17,573 nt of DNA. Origin: Fibrobacter sp. Its GTDB lineage: Bacteria; Fibrobacterota; Fibrobacteria; Fibrobacterales; Fibrobacteraceae. Below are positions 13,386 to 17,573 of this stretch, piece by piece (position 1 is the first letter of the stretch; each line of letters opens with the position of its first letter). Under the pieces are notes generated by a model that was given only the letters and a program-made list of their open reading frames with translations, was not told where the DNA came from and searched no databases. The DNA lies in assembly GCA_017520105.1 (NCBI GenBank), contig JAFWRL010000261.1, forward strand, positions 1 to 17,573. Reading direction: 5' to 3'. The position numbers were made by a program, and so were the translations under genes.

Positions 13386-16300
13386 ATGAAATTATTCAAA
13401 ACTTTATTCGCAACGCTCGTCGCTGTGGGCATAACAAGCGCATGGGCAGACCTGTTGAAATCGGACTCGAGTTCTGAAGCGTGTTCGCCCATAGTTCACT
13501 TCAAACAGCCATACAACTGGGTAAAGACTTTTATCGTCATCGGGGACAGTGTCATTGAAGCTTCCAAAGCAGATGCCAACGGATGGTCAACCATCAACTT
13601 TAGCAAAATAGCTCCCAATGGATCGAGTTTCTTCTTCAACGCATCAAACAGACCAGATTGTCTATACAACAAGTGCATCACAAGCAAAGGTGTCAAAAAC
13701 AAGTTAATAACCGCCAGCAATGAAGGCTTTACTTGCGCCAGTTTCAAAACTGATAGTGCAGAAGTATGGATTCAGGAGCACCCAGACCCGAAAAAATCCG
13801 GCGAAATTTACATGACCTTGCATGAACCCAACGTCAAGACTTTTTACGTTTTCTTGCCGCAAAATTCATTTTGGATGAGCGCCACGCCGCTAATCAACGA
13901 AGACGGCAAAGACAGAGAAATGGACGTAGATCCCGAGAACTGCGGATGGTATTTCAGAAGCTATATCGATGAATCTCTTCCGACAAGCGTTGTCATCCAC
14001 TCAGACGAAGATGTCATAATGGAATACGCGATTGGTATGAACGGCGAATGGGAAGAAGACTATGCCGAACCCATTGCTTTAAGCGCCCTATTTGAACTGT
14101 ATTCAACAGAACCCAGCTATAGCAACGCCATTTACTTTGTTGCTGACGAGGAGGAATCTCAAAAACTCTCCAGCGCAAATCAGGGTTGGTTCGTGCGACG
14201 TCCTGATGTGATTGGAAAATGCTCCTACGAATTGGCCTCAATGATTTACGATACCGATGCCAGTTTGCATGGAGCATTCACCTGCGCCCCGAACTGGAAC
14301 GCAGCACAGACAGATGAACAAGCTCTCGTAAACACCTGTTTCTATCCGAACGTCAAATACCCCGTCGTTACCTCTGATTCCGCGGTCATGCCTTGCGTTG
14401 GAGTCACCACGGGCATGGTGGAATCAACACTTGACCCGAAAACGAAAAAGATGAAGTTGACCTCTAAAGGCCAAAAATGCTTTGGAGCCCAAGCAGACTC
14501 CGCTTTTGCGGCGATGTTCAGCTTCACAAAGGGCGTCAACGAACAGTATTGCCTCGACATACCTTTCTCCAGGACTTCAGACAACAAATTCGAATTCAAT
14601 TCGGACTCCTATCAGACTCCCGGTGCAAAAGTACCGGGCGGATTCTACCCCGCTGAAGAAGCCCCCGCTGCGGTCATGATGGTTTCTGAACGTTTGCCTG
14701 CAGCCGAAAGCAAACGCAAGGCCGAAGGCCCGACGTTCTTCACGACGGACTTGTACAACACCAAGACTTCGTCTCCACTCGGCCTCCGTACAATTCACGC
14801 AACCGAAGGATTCCCTGTGCATAAACTGCTTTGCAACGGTCCGGGATGGGATGGCGGTATTGACTGCGAAGGGCTCTTTATTAGAGGTTCCGAATTCAGC
14901 ATAAACAACGAACTGACAGATGTCGGCAAAACCATTTCCCAAAAATTCAACGTCACCTGGTGCGGCGATGGTTGGGGTTGGTCATGCCCTAGCGATGAAC
15001 CGGAAGGATGGCACTTATATACCGAAGGAACCGAAAAGCCCGCATCTTCAGGCAACCGCGGTACGTATCGCTGGACATCGACCGACGGCAAGGACGGCGA
15101 TGACAGCAGAATCTTGACCGATGCTGGCCGCAACATGCACTTCTGCTCCGAAACACACGCCAAATTCCGCTTCAAGCAAAATCTCAAGTTCAGCATCAGC
15201 GGCAACGACGATATTTGGGTCTATATCGACAACAAACTCGCCATAGATATCGGCGGAAGCCATTTGGCGGCTCCAGGCTACGTAGATTTGGACAAGTTCA
15301 TGAAAAACGCTAATATCGGCAGGGAATACGACATTGATATTTATTTCTGCAATCGCCGTACGCCCACAAGCAATCTCGATATCAAGACGAACATGTTCTT
15401 CGGGCAACAAGAATCCGGTATTACCATCGAAGGTAAGCAGGATATTACGACCTTCATTCACGACGGCAACAACATTTACAAGCTCTGCTACAAGAAGTCC
15501 CATGGTAGTTCTTGCTTAGCAGCCTTGAACGGAGGCGGAGAAGAACTCAAGTGCGGTCCAGATATTACCGAACCGATTACCTATATCTTCTCGACGGACA
15601 AAACCGGACAGGACCCGACCAAGACAAAGTATAGTGCCGACGATTTCGCTGCAAACCCGGTACAATATGATGGCGGTATCGATGTTTCTAAGCCATATGC
15701 TCCGGTTGTCAATGAAGACAAACTCAAGGCTGCTTTGCCGAGCGGTAAGTACTTCCTTATCATCAAGATTGGTAGTGAACAGAAGGCTATCGAAATCAAC
15801 ATCAAGGGCTCTCTCGCCGTCGCTAACCGCGAAGCCGTCGCTATTGATCCAAACGGCAACAAAAGCAAACAATACGCATTCAGGTCCCAAGCCATGGCTT
15901 CCCAGTTGAAAGATGATGGTACTCCAGACATCAATCAAATGATTCCGCTCTATATCGCTCCGATGATTGATCCTTGCAACAGTATTGATTGCTCGGATCC
16001 TCTCGAAATGCAAATGGCTCCAAATTCGGATTACAGTTTACAGGTAAGCAACCCTAAGGCTCAGTTCTTTGCCATGAAGGGCGGTAAGCTTACTCCGTTC
16101 AGCCCGACTTCGAAGCGCACTGTCGGCGATGGCGGTATCGATACCATTTATGTGACGATTCCGTTCGACGAAATGGATGTTAACGCTGTTGAAACGGTCT
16201 TGGTCAATGTGAGCGGCAGCTCCCGCAAGGCCGAAATCAAGTTCTTCGTGCCGCGTCTCGTGTTCGTGGACAGCGACTCTACATACAAAATCATTTCAGA

Positions 16301-17573
16301 AGACAAGGACAGCGACATCCGCTTGAAAGGTTCCGCTTATGACTTCTACGTTGTAGCCCTCAATGGCGACAACACCCCATGCACGGAATGCAGTTTCAAA
16401 CTCAATCTGGGTTCCAAGACCTCTGCCGGTTTGACAATCATCTCCGGCGGCGAAGTCGTGAATGGTCGTGCGACAATCACGGTCATGTCCACCAGAACTT
16501 ATGAAGCTGACAACACCGGCAATGGCTACGCTACACTCCATGTAGTTGGCCCGAGTGCAGCTATCATGCAAGCGAAATACTCCAAAATGCAGTTTACGGA
16601 ACCTGCCGTTCCTATACCTGTATTCGCCGATATCTTTGATGTACACGGAGAAAAGCCGAAAGCAGAAATGGATATTCCGAGCAAGTACTTCAGCATGGAG
16701 CAGGAATATCTCGACGGTATCGGAGACTCCATTGTCGTGTATTACCATCGCAACTTCCACAAAGATTCGCTCCCCGAAAAGATAGCCGTGTTCTGGGAAA
16801 ACCAAAAGGATTCCGTAGTCTTCGATAAGGACGATGTCAAGAACGGTGCAGTTTGCGGATCCGACGCCAAATTGGATAATGAAATTTGTCTGAACCAAAT
16901 CGCCCTTGGCGGCAAAAAGCTTTCCAAGAAAGTGAAAACCAGTGGCACCGGTAAAATCAAGTCATGGGCCACTTATACATCTCGCGGCGTAAATGTGACG
17001 ACATCATACGACGGCGTTATCTACGACCGAATCGCTCCGATTATAGTCTCTGCCCAAGCCATTACCGACACCGACGCTGGCAAAAACATCCAGCTGAGAA
17101 TAACGTTCTCCGAACCTGTTCAAAAGACTAAAGTTGGGGAACAGAACGGCGATAACATATTCTCATTCTACATCAATGCTAGCAAGGAACATCATTATGA
17201 AGATTACATCCCTGTTCTCCCCGGTGTCGCTTATGGAGATAAACTCGATTCTATCCAAACCTTCGTTTACGACATGAACTCGACGTATCCGCAAGCAGGC
17301 GACTACATCCGTATCAGAAGTGATAAAGGCGTTGGCCTGTTGACGGACCAGTCCGAATACGCATACGCACCGAACGGCGACAACATTCGCCCGGAGAGCG
17401 ATGCCGATTACAACTGGAACTACACTCCAGGCTACGATGCTACAAAGCGCCTCCCTTCCCCGTGGGTAAAGATTACGCAGGGCTCAGCCGAAGAAAAAGA
17501 CGATGGCAAGAAAGAAGAAAAAGTCTATGCAAAACCGACATTCCGCGTCGTGATGACTGGACCGTTCGAATTC
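13386..17573 (+). CDS. Large secreted fibro-slime domain protein (3' end outside window)
   Basis: 1396 codons are open to the right edge; the protein is incomplete. A signal peptide (about 1-21, ending AWA) has no lipobox. Two beta-sandwich-like blocks follow (about 35-120 and 138-225); the first, IVHFKQPYNW, resembles starch-binding-type modules, but this is weak. The fibro-slime domain covers about 395-672, with signature GNDDIWVYIDNKLAIDIGGS (606-625), an upstream MHFCSETHAKF (584-594) and a downstream FCNRR-TSNLDIKT block; it is related in style to PA14 folds. Later regions look like Ig-type repeats (from about 959 and 1216, RIAPIIVSAQ...LRITFSEPV). Fibro-slime proteins of Fibrobacter are surface proteins associated with cellulose adhesion; that role here is inferred. 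Several Cys pairs suggest disulfides. It is the second gene of the operon with the outer-membrane barrel. Confidence 0.93.
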   Translation, partial: MKLFKTLFATLVAVGITSAWADLLKSDSSSEACSPIVHFKQPYNWVKTFIVIGDSVIEASKADANGWSTINFSKIAPNGSSFFFNASNRPDCLYNKCITSKGVKNKLITASNEGFTCASFKTDSAEVWIQEHPDPKKSGEIYMTLHEPNVKTFYVFLPQNSFWMSATPLINEDGKDREMDVDPENCGWYFRSYIDESLPTSVVIHSDEDVIMEYAIGMNGEWEEDYAEPIALSALFELYSTEPSYSNAIYFVADEEESQKLSSANQGWFVRRPDVIGKCSYELASMIYDTDASLHGAFTCAPNWNAAQTDEQALVNTCFYPNVKYPVVTSDSAVMPCVGVTTGMVESTLDPKTKKMKLTSKGQKCFGAQADSAFAAMFSFTKGVNEQYCLDIPFSRTSDNKFEFNSDSYQTPGAKVPGGFYPAEEAPAAVMMVSERLPAAESKRKAEGPTFFTTDLYNTKTSSPLGLRTIHATEGFPVHKLLCNGPGWDGGIDCEGLFIRGSEFSINNELTDVGKTISQKFNVTWCGDGWGWSCPSDEPEGWHLYTEGTEKPASSGNRGTYRWTSTDGKDGDDSRILTDAGRNMHFCSETHAKFRFKQNLKFSISGNDDIWVYIDNKLAIDIGGSHLAAPGYVDLDKFMKNANIGREYDIDIYFCNRRTPTSNLDIKTNMFFGQQESGITIEGKQDITTFIHDGNNIYKLCYKKSHGSSCLAALNGGGEELKCGPDITEPITYIFSTDKTGQDPTKTKYSADDFAANPVQYDGGIDVSKPYAPVVNEDKLKAALPSGKYFLIIKIGSEQKAIEINIKGSLAVANREAVAIDPNGNKSKQYAFRSQAMASQLKDDGTPDINQMIPLYIAPMIDPCNSIDCSDPLEMQMAPNSDYSLQVSNPKAQFFAMKGGKLTPFSPTSKRTVGDGGIDTIYVTIPFDEMDVNAVETVLVNVSGSSRKAEIKFFVPRLVFVDSDSTYKIISEDKDSDIRLKGSAYDFYVVALNGDNTPCTECSFKLNLGSKTSAGLTIISGGEVVNGRATITVMSTRTYEADNTGNGYATLHVVGPSAAIMQAKYSKMQFTEPAVPIPVFADIFDVHGEKPKAEMDIPSKYFSMEQEYLDGIGDSIVVYYHRNFHKDSLPEKIAVFWENQKDSVVFDKDDVKNGAVCGSDAKLDNEICLNQIALGGKKLSKKVKTSGTGKIKSWATYTSRGVNVTTSYDGVIYDRIAPIIVSAQAITDTDAGKNIQLRITFSEPVQKTKVGEQNGDNIFSFYINASKEHHYEDYIPVLPGVAYGDKLDSIQTFVYDMNSTYPQAGDYIRIRSDKGVGLLTDQSEYAYAPNGDNIRPESDADYNWNYTPGYDATKRLPSPWVKITQGSAEEKDDGKKEEKVYAKPTFRVVMTGPFEF

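Noticed and set aside
13386..13490. Lipoprotein signal in the fibro-slime protein
   Set aside because: The first Cys is at residue 33, past the AWA cleavage site, with no lipobox.

Overview
The window looks like chromosome of a Fibrobacter-type bacterium (phylum Fibrobacterota). The main evidence is a large secreted protein with a clear fibro-slime domain (from 13386, running off the right edge), a family 9 cellulase with a C-terminal sorting-like tail (8376-10523, minus strand), and an outer-membrane barrel gene directly upstream of the fibro-slime gene. No rRNA, tRNA, CRISPR, phage or insertion-sequence gene is visible.

Layout. On the left, a membrane GAF-GGDEF protein (88-1440, minus) is divergent from a fused radical SAM/DUF2344 protein (1545-4118). 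A repeat-rich gap follows, with a 70-residue protein on the minus strand (4307-4519). Then come three plus-strand genes: a LOG-family nucleotide hydrolase (4638-5489), a stand-alone protein kinase (5598-6704) and a rhomboid-like membrane protein with a helical C-terminal region (6753-8231). The GH9 cellulase converges on them. After a 482-base AT-rich gap comes an HMGL-like aldolase (11006-11947), then a 366-base gap full of palindromes, then the two-gene surface operon (12314-13372 and 13386 to the end).

How the genes work together. The right half is a cell-surface and plant-fibre unit: cellulase, outer-membrane barrel and fibro-slime protein, the last being a class linked to cellulose adhesion in Fibrobacter. 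The left half is signalling and housekeeping. Two of its proteins look like catalytically dead members of enzyme families. The GGDEF domain has lost key catalytic residues but keeps the RxxD c-di-GMP inhibitory site, so it may be a c-di-GMP receptor. The rhomboid-like protein keeps the Ser position but lacks the catalytic His and the oxyanion His/Asn positions, and it sits right after the kinase.

Two genome-scale patterns stand out. First, five genes have TATATT (or TACATT) exactly 6-7 bases before the start codon and no Shine-Dalgarno, which predicts leaderless mRNAs. Three other genes have good Shine-Dalgarno sequences. Second, nearly every intergenic gap carries short palindromic elements beginning GTCAYCC/GTCATTC, some also serving as terminators. 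One gap also has five tandem AGTARRN heptamers.

All calls come from reading the sequence; no database search was run.
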